Shown: positions 17,991-25,933 of the stretch, in pieces
Layout of the letters: every line of letters starts with the position of its first letter
How positions within the stretch are numbered: position 1 is the stretch's first letter
Origin: Stramenopiles sp. TOSAG23-3
Taxonomy: Eukaryota > Sar
Length of the DNA stretch: 25,933 nt
Assembly: GCA_900128585.1 (NCBI GenBank)
Contig: LT642213.1
Location: 1-25,933 of the forward strand
Reading direction: 5' to 3'
Program-made: the position numbers and the translations under genes
Notes under the pieces: model-generated
Told to the model about the DNA's origin: nothing
Databases searched by the model: none
The model's input: only the letters and a program-made list of their open reading frames with translations

Positions 17991-18700
17991 GTAAGATAGG
18001 CATTCAAGTAGATAAAAGTTGGAATACAATATTCTCCCCTTTCTTTCTTTCGTTCTCTGTTCAAATGAGATTACAATCATACACATATACGAGTAAAAGA
18101 TACACTTCTTTCTTCTTCTTCTTGTCGCTCCTCCATTTTTTATTTTTGTTGTTATGATTATGCTGTGATCCTGTTGTGTTGTTGATAATATTTAAAAAAA
18201 ATAATAATTTATTATTATTTAAAAAAAAAAAAGGGAGAAGAATAATCCTCCCAAAGTTAATGGGGATTATCTGATGGAGATGTTGTGACCTGTATTTTAT
18301 AATATTTTATCTTCTTCTTTTTATATCTTCTTCTTCTTGCTTCTTCTTCTTCTTCTTTTTTGAATTATTATTGTTGTATTTATAAATGGTATTTCTATAT
18401 TATTATTATTATTATTTCATTTTTTTTCATTCTTCTCTTCTTTCTTCTTCTACCTTTTGGTTGGTATCTCTCCTCTCTTCTCTTCTCTCTATATTATTTA
18501 TATAATAATAATAATATGTATGATTCATTTTGAGAAGAAATGTAAAACAAATCATTGAAATCAATAAAGTTTCATTTAAATTCATAAGGAAATGAACGAA
18601 TAGGTAGACAGATTGGTATAATTTAATTGCGAGCAAACAAACACACACACACACAAAACAGAGATCACAGAACACAACACAGGACGTATAATTATACGGG
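17991..18700. other. Tandem-gene intergenic region
   Basis: This promoter-bearing spacer of the APC7 gene is AT-rich. It has several short TTC clusters (about 18103-18123, 18308-18360 and 18430-18490), an A11 run near 18221, one CACAGCAT octamer in minus orientation (18160-18167) and a (CA)n run near 18639-18656. I see no gene. Confidence 0.6.
18160..18167 (-). promoter_or_regulatory. CACAGCAT intergenic octamer
   Basis: Exact copy about 540 bp upstream of the APC7 start. The extended minus-strand form GGATCACAGCATAATC matches the array version (ATCACAGCAT). Its function is unknown. Confidence 0.4.
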
Positions 18701-20470
18701 ATGAATAGTGCTCAAACGACCCGTGCTGTACGGGGAGAGTTGCAGCGGTTGGTCCAGACGGGTGCTTATGCCTCTGCCTTGTCCCTTGGCCAAGGCTTGT
18801 TGATACAGTGCCCCATGAACAACCCCGCGAGCGAGAACGAAATGTGCGAGCTGCAAGTAGGTATATTAGATTTGATCGGGCAAGCGCTCGTTGGGCTGGG
18901 CGATTACCACCGTGCAATTAATTATTTTAGTCAGGCGGAACAGTTGCTCACGCGGAAAGCGCACCCGGACGCACTCCGGCGGGGCGTCGTGCGCGCGAGC
19001 CCTGGGGCGTACACCCCGACGTCGACCCCGTCCAGTGGGACACGGGGGAGCGGCAACAGCTCCGCGGCGACTATCGCTGCATGGTTGGAGACGGAGGAGG
19101 CTGGGAAAGTCTTTGAGATCTGCTTTTCCATCTGCAAGGCGTACTTGAAACTTCGCAACGAGCGCCAGGCGCTGGTCGCCGTAGAGCGAATTCCGGACAA
19201 AAAGCGCACTCCGCAGGTGCATTTGTGCATCGCCCAGCTGTACCAGCACCTTGGATCGACCCGTGCCGCCACCCAATCCTACAAGCTCGCGTGGACGGCG
19301 AACCCGTTCGCGCTGGAAGCGGCGCACGGGCTCGTGGAGCTGGGGGTGTCGGTGGAGGAAATCTTTGACATGACGGAGGGGGCGCTGGCGTCCGTCGCCC
19401 CGTGGCTGCGGCACATGGTCGAGGCGTACAGCTACGAGTGGAACCATCGGCCGAAACGGGGCCTGGAGGCGCTGGAAAAGCTCGGCCCGGCCTTTGACGG
19501 CAACAGCGCCTGCCTCGTGGCAAAGGGGAGGCTGTTGGCTATGTCGAAGAACGTCGAGGAGGCCGCCGAACTATTCTCCCGTGCGCACGCGCTCGACGAC
19601 ACCTCGTTCGACGGGATGGACATTTTTGCGTCGGTGCTCTACCAGCAGAAGGACTCCGTCAAGCTGAACCGGTTGACGCAAAAAATGCTGCAGATGGACG
19701 ACACTCGGGCCGAGGGGTGGACCGCGGCGGCGTACTACAGCCTCTGCAAACAAAATTTCGACAAGGCCCTCATGTACGTCGAGCAGGCCATCGAGTCCGA
19801 GCCAACGAACTACAACGCGCACTGCACGAAAGGGGAGATCCTGATGCTCCGCAGCAAGGAGCAGCAGCACGCCCACATGGACGCCATAAACGCCTTCAAG
19901 AAGGCGTGGCAAGTCCGCCGGGGCATTCGCGCCTGCCGGGGGCTGGTCGTCGCCTACCTGAAAGATGGGAACGTCAGCCAGGCCAGGGGGCTTTCCCGGG
20001 AGGCCAGGACGGGGATGCCCGAGAGCGTGGACGCGTGGATCATCCTCGGAAAGGTGTACGCCCACCTCGGGCGCAAAGGAAACTCTAGGAAAGAAAATTT
20101 TGAAAAGGCGAAGCGGGCGTACAAGAAGGCGCTGTCCATCGACCCCCGCAACGTCGAGGCGACGTACGAGACGTCAGACGTGCTGATATCGGAAGGGTTG
20201 CTCCTCTTGGCCGTGGAAACCCTCAAGGCGAGCCTTTTTTTTTGCAACGACCACGTTGGCCACACAAAGTTGGCAGAGGTGTACATTTTGAACAAGCAAT
20301 ACGACGAGGCGGTCGAGGCCTGCCAGATGGCGCTCAGCATGTCCCAGCACGACCCGACCGCCCTGCACACGCTAGAACGGGCCGAGAGAGGCCTGCGGGG
20401 GTTGGACCCGGATGGGGACGACGAGGGGGACGAAGGAGAGGGGGAAGGTAACGGCGATGATTCGTTTTGA
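18701..20470 (+). CDS. APC7: Anaphase-promoting complex subunit 7 (TPR protein)
   Basis: This encodes 589 intact residues from the ATG at 18701, close to the usual APC7 length. TPR repeats run almost end to end. The block ICKAYLKLRNERQALVAVER, then IPDKKRTPQVHL, matches the APC7 signature (AECYxxLKxxxxAIxxLxxIPxxxRTPKxxM), and the next section (SYKLAWTANPFALEAAHGLV) continues it. Later repeats include FDGMDIFASVLYQQKDSVKL and KRAYKKALSIDPRNVEATYE. A low-complexity insert at about residues 90-125 (Pro/Ser/Thr/Gly) separates the N-terminal repeats. The last 25 residues are acidic, as in animal APC7. APC7 is a TPR-lobe scaffold of the APC/C ubiquitin ligase that helps hold the CDC20/CDH1 coactivators; it is found in animals, plants and many protists but not in budding yeast. 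Confidence 0.9.
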   Translation: MNSAQTTRAVRGELQRLVQTGAYASALSLGQGLLIQCPMNNPASENEMCELQVGILDLIGQALVGLGDYHRAINYFSQAEQLLTRKAHPDALRRGVVRASPGAYTPTSTPSSGTRGSGNSSAATIAAWLETEEAGKVFEICFSICKAYLKLRNERQALVAVERIPDKKRTPQVHLCIAQLYQHLGSTRAATQSYKLAWTANPFALEAAHGLVELGVSVEEIFDMTEGALASVAPWLRHMVEAYSYEWNHRPKRGLEALEKLGPAFDGNSACLVAKGRLLAMSKNVEEAAELFSRAHALDDTSFDGMDIFASVLYQQKDSVKLNRLTQKMLQMDDTRAEGWTAAAYYSLCKQNFDKALMYVEQAIESEPTNYNAHCTKGEILMLRSKEQQHAHMDAINAFKKAWQVRRGIRACRGLVVAYLKDGNVSQARGLSREARTGMPESVDAWIILGKVYAHLGRKGNSRKENFEKAKRAYKKALSIDPRNVEATYETSDVLISEGLLLLAVETLKASLFFCNDHVGHTKLAEVYILNKQYDEAVEACQMALSMSQHDPTALHTLERAERGLRGLDPDGDDEGDEGEGEGNGDDSF

Positions 20471-20480
20471 ATGGGGTGTG

Positions 20481-20486
20481 AATAAA
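20481..20486 (+). terminator. Possible polyadenylation signal AATAAA
   Basis: The hexamer starts 11 bp after the APC7 stop codon, in the 281-bp convergent spacer. It is close to the stop but plausible for a compact gene. Confidence 0.35.
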
Positions 20487-20751
20487 AAAGACGTCAAAAA
20501 AAATGTATGTGTAATACGAAGTATAGAAACTTATGAGCGCCCGTAGTTTTGCGTGGTACGGTGGTGGTGTTTCGCTGTTATAAATTGTTTAAATGTTTTG
20601 ATGGTATGTTATGTTACAATCGTCCTCCTCTACAAGTATTCGTATTCATGAAAATGCATTTGTCTATTACTTTACATTGTTCCAGTCGAGTACGAGAGAG
20701 ATCCGGCGCCTGCTGCACCCTCCTCACACAGGGCCCTTCCCCCATGCATGC

Positions 20752-21198
20752 CTACCGGTATATGTGAGTTCGAGGGTCAAACGATTCCAAATCGTCCTCT
20801 ACAAACTCTGCCTGGATCGGCTGTGCAGCATAGCCCACGACGTAGCTCAAAAAACCAATCAGAGACACCATGCAATTTACAACTAGCAAGGCAATTCTAA
20901 GCCAGTAATTGGTGTACGTAAACTCTAAGTCTTCTACAATAAACTCGTTCGTCCGCGGCTCTTTCCTGGACCCTACGAAAAACAAGAAAGGAATACCAAA
21001 CATCAGCGCGGCGACGGCGTTCAACCCTGCCCTCGACCCTGCTTTCAATTTAATCACTTTGAGGTTCACAACGAGGCACAATACTATCATGAAACTACCC
21101 GTAAGCAACAACCAAAATAAACCTGGACCTATTGACCCGACCATCTCGGACGAGTTGGGCCGTTTGCCCCCGGCGTCTGTGCTTGGCGCGGCACCCAT
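20752..21198 (-). CDS. TMEM218-like ciliary transition-zone membrane protein
   Basis: This encodes 148 residues from the ATG at 21198. Three membrane segments are visible (about residues 24-45, 57-76 and 97-123), joined by a short basic loop and a loop with EFIVEDLEFTYTNYWLRIAL. The order GxGxGxF at the first segment, an FxFGxxI-like second segment, an acidic VEDLEF/VDDFF-like loop, and a third segment ending SYVVGYAAQPIQAEFVEDD closely parallels animal TMEM218 (which ends HYVLEPIYAKP). TMEM218 is a transition-zone protein at the ciliary base, linked to Joubert-type ciliopathies. The short tail is acidic (VEDDLESFD). The match is by eye over a short protein, so a different small three-TM family remains possible. 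The gene is intact and converges on APC7. Confidence 0.65.
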   Translation of the reverse strand: MGAAPSTDAGGKRPNSSEMVGSIGPGLFWLLLTGSFMIVLCLVVNLKVIKLKAGSRAGLNAVAALMFGIPFLFFVGSRKEPRTNEFIVEDLEFTYTNYWLRIALLVVNCMVSLIGFLSYVVGYAAQPIQAEFVEDDLESFDPRTHIYR

Positions 21199-21965
21199 TT
21201 TTCACAAACCTAATAAGAAGGAGTTACTGAATTCAACGCACACACACAGTAGTGCACCTTAACAGAATTGACAACAAACGGTATTCGTTTCTTCACTGTA
21301 ACAAGCCACGCACACACAAACAATCCAACTCACTTCAATTATCGGAAAATTCTTCTTCTAATTCTTCGTTTCTTTCTTTTTTTTTAAACTCAAAAATAGA
21401 AGTTGTTGAACGAAAGGTTGTCCGCCTTTAAGTCGTCGTAAAAGAAAGAGCTGAAATGAGTTTATTGAAATTCTCTTGCTTCTTACGTTCTTTCTTTCTT
21501 TCTTTCTTTTCAACCAACAAACAACAACAATTCTTCTTCTTTCTTTCTTTCTTTCTTTCTTTCTTTTTCACTTTTTTTAATTTTAACTCTTTGCTGTGTA
21601 ATGTAATTTCAACAAACAAATTAATAATTAAAAAACCGTCATCATCATCTTCTTCTCATCATCATCAGCTCTTCTTCTTCCTTTTCCTTCGTCGATAATT
21701 AATTTTTTGTTTGATTAGATAGATACAAGCATACAGCGTTGATTTAAAAAATAACTGAAAATTTAAAAACAAAAAAGAAGAAGAATTAACGAACCGGTAG
21801 AATATAAATGTTTGTACTTATTTGCAATTCTATTTGTACTATATGTATCAATTCATTCTATATCTATATATATAAACACAGTGTTGGATAATTAATATAT
21901 AATTATATAGCATTGATTAAATTTCAAGTGATTCTTATAAGCTAAATATACGAGGAGAGCTGAAC

Positions 21966-22092
21966 TCTTCTTCACTCTTTTCTTCACTCTTTTCTTCACT
22001 CTTTTCTTCACTCTCTTTTCTTCACTCTCTTTTCTTCACTCTCTCACTCTTTTCTTCACTCTTTTCTTCACTCTTTTCTTCACTCTTTTCTT
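21966..22092 (+). repeat. 12-bp minisatellite TTTTCTTCACTC
   Basis: About ten tandem units of TTTTCTTCACTC run through this stretch; some carry an extra CT (14 bp) and one is shortened. The strand is entirely pyrimidine except for one A per unit. Confidence 0.9.
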
Positions 22093-22307
22093 AGATGATA
22101 TATTATGTACTGCTATTATAATCTCTTCTTCTTCGCTTCTTCTATTTTGTCGATCATCGATCGAGAGAAACTATATATTAATTATTTATTGAATTGAATT
22201 AATATTACTTGGATGATGGTATATCTATATACGCAGTACACAGTACATTGTAAACAGTATTGGAAGAATTGGAACTGCTCTGGGGGGTGGGTTGTTTTAT
22301 ATTAATC

Positions 22308-22490
22308 AAGAAGAAGAAAGAAAACGAAAGAAAGAAAAAAGAAAACGAAGAAGAAAGAAAGAAAATGAAGAAGAAGGAAGAAGAGAAAGAAGAAGAAGAA
22401 GGAAGAAAAGAAAGATAGATAGATAGAAGAAGAATGATGATAATATGATGATGAAGAAGAAAAAAATATAATAATAAAGAAAGAAATGAA
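22308..22490. repeat. GAA/GAAA tract
   Basis: This purine-rich tract contains GAAGAA, GAAAGAAA and a short GATA run (about 22414-22426). It is the purine counterpart of the TTTC tract about 750 bp upstream in the same spacer. Confidence 0.85.
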
Positions 22491-22711
22491 GAGCTTGAAT
22501 TGAAAGTGAAGTTTCTATTTAACATTTGTTCGTTTGTATGTTGATGAATTGTTATATTTGCATCATGTATGTCAGGTTGTGTAAATTCAGGTTGTGTAAA
22601 TTCTTTGCCCGTTTCGTTTTCAGCCTCGTTGTGTTGTTTTTGTCTGCACCGCTTCCCTTCGTTCTCTCTTTGTGTTCTTGCACGGTTTTTCGAAGATAGG
22701 ACCCCGACATC

Positions 22712-23626
22712 ATGTCTCAGAATCACTACGAGGGTACCCTGGAGTGGGACCTTCAAGAGTCTGAGTTTGGCCAGTACGGCGATGGTTCGGCACAGTATAA
22801 TGATCGCCCAATGAATGCGCAAAGGCGAAGCCTTAGTAGCTCGGCGGCCGATCTAGCCCACAAGACATCTGATAGCAGTACAAGTTTACAAGCCGAGGGC
22901 GGGCTGGGCTTTACGTTTGACAAAACGTTGCGCGCCCGGCAGGTCCGAGACAATAGAACGGACGGCCAAATGTGGCTGGCCGAGTTTTGCCAACGTGCGG
23001 GACGGTATGACGATATGCTGAAAATTATGGAAGACGTCATCAATTCCCAAGAACCGGGGCTCCCGCTGTTCAAAGAGCAGCAAAAGTTAGTATTTTTTGC
23101 TTACGAACGGCATATTAGGGAGCAGCGGCGGTCGCTGCACTACGCAGAGGGGGAGCCGGGCGGACGGTTCCAGGGCGTGCTGGCGCACTACATAACTGGG
23201 AAGAAAAGGGAGATTGACGAAAAATGCCAAGCGATCCTGCGCGTGCTCGACGCCTACGTGCTGCCTTTTGCAGTCTCCGACGAAGACCGCGCGTATGTGT
23301 ACAAATTACGAGGCGATTACTCGCGCTACTTGGCCGAAATACACGAGGGTGAGTCCAGGATCAAATGCATGAAAGCGTCTTCTTTCTGCTACCAAAAGGC
23401 GTACCAACTAGTCACGAAGAAGAGCATTTCCCCCGTCAGTGCCCTGTCTCTCGGCGTCATCCTGAATTACAGCATATTCTTGTCGGAGTTTATGAAGGAA
23501 ATGGACAAGTCCCAGGCCATTGTTCGGCAAGCCCTTACTTACACTACAGACAGCGCTGCTCTTGAGGCGGAGGACGACGAGACGATTTACGGGATGATAG
23601 AACTGTTGCGGGAACGGATTGCGTGA
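22712..23626 (+). CDS. Divergent 14-3-3 protein with N-terminal extension
   Basis: This encodes 304 residues from the ATG at 22712, longer than the usual 245 or so. The first 75 residues are a hydrophilic Ser/Gln-rich extension. The helical 14-3-3 core follows: LAEFCQRAGRYDDMLKIMED (helices B-C), EQQKLVFFAYERHIREQRRS, KKREIDEKCQAILRVLDAYV, VYKLRGDYSRYLAEI (the most conserved block), and SALSLGVILNYSIFLSEFM. The pocket residues R127 and Y128 of animal 14-3-3 are R205 and Y206 here, and R56 is kept at R139/R140. K49 aligns with E132, and the last helix is short (the usual C-terminal helix with LTLW is replaced by IELLRERIA). 14-3-3 proteins bind phosphoserine/phosphothreonine peptides as dimers. 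This may be a specialised paralogue with altered binding. Confidence 0.88.
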   Translation: MSQNHYEGTLEWDLQESEFGQYGDGSAQYNDRPMNAQRRSLSSSAADLAHKTSDSSTSLQAEGGLGFTFDKTLRARQVRDNRTDGQMWLAEFCQRAGRYDDMLKIMEDVINSQEPGLPLFKEQQKLVFFAYERHIREQRRSLHYAEGEPGGRFQGVLAHYITGKKREIDEKCQAILRVLDAYVLPFAVSDEDRAYVYKLRGDYSRYLAEIHEGESRIKCMKASSFCYQKAYQLVTKKSISPVSALSLGVILNYSIFLSEFMKEMDKSQAIVRQALTYTTDSAALEAEDDETIYGMIELLRERIA

Positions 23627-23942
23627 GGCTTGGGGAGGACGCAGCTTGGCGCGCGCGGGGGGGGTAGTGTGGGGAAGATATTACGATGTGCATGCATTGC
23701 CGACAAGTGTCACTCAAATTTAATGGAGAGTGTTTATTTTCTCTTCGTCGTTGCTTGTTTCGGCGGCCAAAAGAAACAAAATTAAATCCGAAGAAAAAGT
23801 ACAAAAAAAGTAAAAGTGATAACAAAAAAAAAGAAATAACAACAAAAAAATCATATTATTATTATTATATCGTAGTATCCTCCACTTCTCCTCCTCCTCC
23901 TCTGTCTTATTATGCAGATACGTAATATATTTTCGATGATGA

Positions 23943-23956
23943 TTATAAACACAGCA
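23943..23956 (+). promoter_or_regulatory. TATAAACACAGCAG, near copy of the intergenic motif
   Basis: Thirteen of fourteen bases match TATAAACACAGCAT. It lies about 410 bp upstream of the chosen start of the last gene. Its function is unknown. Confidence 0.35.
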
Positions 23957-23989
23957 GGATGAAAAAAGGGAAGAAGAAAGCACGTTCGT

Positions 23990-24132
23990 TCGTTCTTCTT
24001 TCATTATTATTCCTTCTTCTTTTTTCTTTCTTCTTCTTCTTTCTATTTTTTTCTTCCTTTTTTTCTTCCTTTTTTTTTGTCTTCCTCTTCTTCTCTCTCC
24101 TCCTGTTCTTCTTCTTCCTTCTTCTTCTTCTT
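23990..24132. repeat. TTC/TTTC pyrimidine tract
   Basis: This imperfect TTC and TTTC tract lies about 230 bp before the start of the last gene. Open frames over it are low complexity only. Confidence 0.9.
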
Positions 24133-24365
24133 CCATATGATGATATTAATAATATCGTCACCGCCAGAAGAAGCGCATTTTTTTTGTTTTAGTTAGTTAT
24201 AGGAAGTACAAAAGTGCAATGAAGATAAATCATCATAGACAAATAGAAAAGATACCACCGAGTGAAGATCATCCTTGTACATGTGAAAGTGGCGAACAGG
24301 TTTGTATTTTATTCGATACCTTTTGTGCTGTTTTTGTACCACAAACAGTCTTGGAGTTTCTTACG

Positions 24366-25855
24366 ATGCGTGCTTGGTGGTGGGGACGTTTAGTCCTTTG
24401 CTTCGTCTGTCTGTTGGTGGCGAGTGTCCACGGTCAGCCCGCGGTTCCTGGGCTTACCAATGTCATAGAAACTATTTTTTCTGGGAGTTTGGACGACGTC
24501 ACTATCTCTGGTGATGCGGTGCTGGAAAGTGAGGATGAATTAAGCATGAAACTTCTCATCAAAGTTAGAAAAGAAGACGATTTTGGGCTGGACACGACAA
24601 TTAGGATAACGGACGACAAGTGTGACTTCCAGAACATAAAAGCGACCTTCACCGTCGACATTGTTTGGTCCCCGGCGATTCGGAACACGATCAACCAGGT
24701 CTGTCAGTTTGACCAGGGTCATCGAAGAGGAGCGGACGATCAACTTGTTGGAAGGCGACACGCTGAACCCGCAAGTGGTTTCGGAGTTCACCCTGTCCGC
24801 TTCGGACACGACCGTGTCCTCGGCAAAGTCCGTCCTGGACTACGTTGGGGGGGACTTTACGCTGAAAATTGCAAACCCGAAGCTGATGGTCGCGGGGATG
24901 AATTTCTCGATCTTTGTAACGGCGTCCGCGTTCAAGAGCAGCGCTCCAGTTTGCACGAACACGTTGACGAAATCCATCTGTACCTCTGCCAACGAGATCT
25001 CGCTGAGCAACGTCAACCTTGGCAAAGAGATGTCCACGTACATCGCGAACAGCAATAACGGCGTTCCCCCAACGTGGATCAAAGGGGAAGGGACCATAGT
25101 TGTCGGCCGAAACAGTTTATCGTGCATTGCCCGCCCAGGGTCGTTCCGTTTTGACATGTCCGGGAAGAACTTGCCCAACTTCAACAACCCGACCTCTCTC
25201 CGTGAAGCCTTGGCTGCAACGGCGAGCAGGTGCATGCCGGAGGGCTACGACGTCAGCGTAAGCTCGTTTCAAAACCTGACCATCATCCCCGATGGGGCCG
25301 GGGGGTACCAGGTCGCTGGCTTGGCGTACGGCGGTGCGGCCAAGGATCCTGCAGGGGTGATGCAAGCGCTCAGGGAGTGCTTGGCAAAGTCGGCGGATAG
25401 CCTAGACATCAATGGGAAGACCGCCAAAATCAGTGGACTCGAGGACGATCGTAGCGGGTGCACCGTGGTGCGCAACAACAACAATATGTGCAGCACTGGT
25501 GCCCCGCCCTCCTCTGCGATGGAAGGTGGAGACACCGTCGAACTGGGTTGGCGTAACGGTGGCCATTTGCATGATTCTGTTTATCGCCTACCGAAAGTAC
25601 GAGGCGAAGCAGCGGGCCGTCGGGGACTCCCTGAACGGGGCCACCTCGAGAAGGCCCATGTTCACGAACATTTTCGGGGGAGGAAACGGGAGGGTGCAAC
25701 TACAGGATAGTCCCCCAAAGACGATAGCGGGGCTGAACGGGGAGGGCGCGGGCAACATTACGGTCCCCGCAAGTTCTGTCAGCATAGTGCAATCACAGCC
25801 GTCCTGGGAAGAGCTTGCCATCAGGAAGCAGAATGAACGGAATGGGCACGTGTAA
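24366..25855 (+). CDS. Type I membrane protein of unknown family, two frame breaks
   Basis: Three frames follow one another: 24366 to about 24700, about 24700 to about 25530, and about 25530-25855. Each change is +1, and two single-base corrections would give a product of about 495 residues. The start is the ATG at 24366, which gives a signal peptide (RLVLCFVCLLVASVHG); an upstream in-frame ATG at 24219 lies in non-coding-like sequence. The ectodomain is beta-rich by pattern, with alternating hydrophobics (TFTVDIVW, EFTLSASDTTVSS, DFTLKIANPKLMV), several cysteines and Asn-x-Ser/Thr sites, and a stretch LREALAATASRCMPEGYDVS. A single membrane segment (VGVTVAICMILFIAY) and a cytosolic tail of about 90 residues follow. 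I do not recognise the family; an adhesion or cell-surface receptor role would fit the topology. It could be a decaying gene, but the codon quality is uniform in all three parts. Confidence 0.7.
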
Positions 25856-25933
25856 AGGCGCACGCACGCGCAGAACGCGTTGTTGTGTGATGTGTACGTG
25901 ATTAATTTATTTTTTACCAACCACGATATCTAT

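Larger units (their letters stand above)
21199..22711. other. Divergent intergenic region with several repeat tracts
   Basis: This spacer of about 1.5 kb separates TMEM218-like from 14-3-3. It has a TTTC-rich tract (about 21488-21570), octamer relatives TTGCTGTG (21591-21598) and TATAAACACAGTGTTG (21872-21887), a 12-bp TTTTCTTCACTC array (21966-22092), a GAA-rich tract (22308-22490) and a direct repeat AGGTTGTGTAAATTC x2 (about 22573-22602). I see no gene. Confidence 0.6.
23627..24365. other. Tandem-gene intergenic region
   Basis: This promoter-bearing spacer of the last gene has a G8 run near 23659, an AAAAAG-rich stretch (about 23786-23850), an octamer relative TATAAACACAGCAG (23943-23956), and a TTC/TTTC tract (about 23990-24132). 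An ATG at 24219 opens an in-frame upstream extension judged non-coding. I see no gene. Confidence 0.55.

Noticed and set aside
16253-18064. 603-residue minus-strand frame opposite UTP5
   Set aside because: GC-rich coding DNA often leaves the antisense frame open. The product is low complexity with no recognisable domain, while the plus strand encodes a clear WD40/UTP12 protein.
22205-22822. 205-residue minus-strand frame upstream of 14-3-3
   Set aside because: Mostly repeat-derived Ser/Phe/Leu from the GAA tract, and it overlaps the 14-3-3 start in antisense.
24219-24365. N-terminal extension of the last gene from the ATG at 24219
   Set aside because: The sequence is AT-rich with no domain character and would bury an excellent signal peptide that begins at 24366.
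24668-24698. 31-nt GT-AG intron explaining the first frame change of the last gene
   Set aside because: The donor GTCCCC is poor, the length is extreme, no other gene in the window shows introns, and the second frame change has no matching intron.
24366-25855. HAP2/GCS1-type gamete fusogen
   Set aside because: Signal peptide, ectodomain, one membrane segment and tail fit the topology, but I see none of the HAP2-GCS1 domain cysteine pattern, and the ectodomain is too short.
1-25933. tRNA, rRNA, transposon or virus-derived genes
   Set aside because: I looked for tRNA B-box patterns, terminal repeats, and transposase, reverse transcriptase or integrase motifs in all spacers and frames and saw none I could support.

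Overview
The window is nuclear DNA from a flagellated, intron-poor protist that I cannot place more closely. Thirteen protein-coding genes lie about 2 kb apart on both strands. Eukaryote-only families are present: APC7, UTP5/WDR43, a Nopp140/SRP40 C-terminal domain, 14-3-3, RMT2 and a PPTC7-type PP2C. All three standard stop codons are used and nearly every gene is one open frame, so the code is standard and introns are rare or absent. Coding regions are mostly GC-rich. Intergenic DNA is very AT-rich and full of GAA/TTC tracts. Two probable ciliary genes (CFAP107-like and TMEM218-like) argue for a flagellum. No tRNA, rRNA, transposon or virus-like gene was seen.

Layout, left to right: CFAP107-like protein (+, 207-893); MRH-domain sorting receptor of the ATG27/M6P-receptor type (+, 1781-2749); mitochondrial PPTC7-like phosphatase (-, 2906-3799); four-TM protein (-, 4582-5397); inactive E2-like/F-box/Tudor-like fusion with a frameshift (+, 6531-8640); Nopp140/SRP40-like protein (-, 9016-10215); ankyrin plus RMT2 arginine methyltransferase (+, 11720-12775); JmjC ribosomal-oxygenase-like protein with a signal peptide (-, 13185-14594); UTP5/WDR43 with a frameshift (+, 15962-17990); APC7 (+, 18701-20470); TMEM218-like protein (-, 20752-21198); divergent 14-3-3 (+, 22712-23626); type I membrane protein with two frameshifts (+, 24366-25855).

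The intergenic DNA is organised by gene orientation. The four gaps between converging genes are short (about 160-410 bp) and have no long GAA/TTC tract. The eight gaps that must contain a promoter are long (about 0.7-1.5 kb). Each of these carries homopurine/homopyrimidine tracts and at least one copy or near copy of an octamer, CACAGCAT, often within TATAAACACAGCAT. In the JmjC/UTP5 gap the octamer forms a ten-copy array with a strict 32-bp period. This is the strongest unexplained signal in the window.

Functionally, several genes touch ribosome production (Nopp140-like, UTP5, RMT2 and perhaps the JmjC oxygenase), two touch ubiquitin biology (APC7 and the E2-like/F-box fusion), and two touch cilia. 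This may be chance, because gene order in such genomes seldom reflects pathways. Four single-base frame breaks occur in three genes. Two fall in C8 runs, which suggests sequencing or assembly error rather than gene decay.
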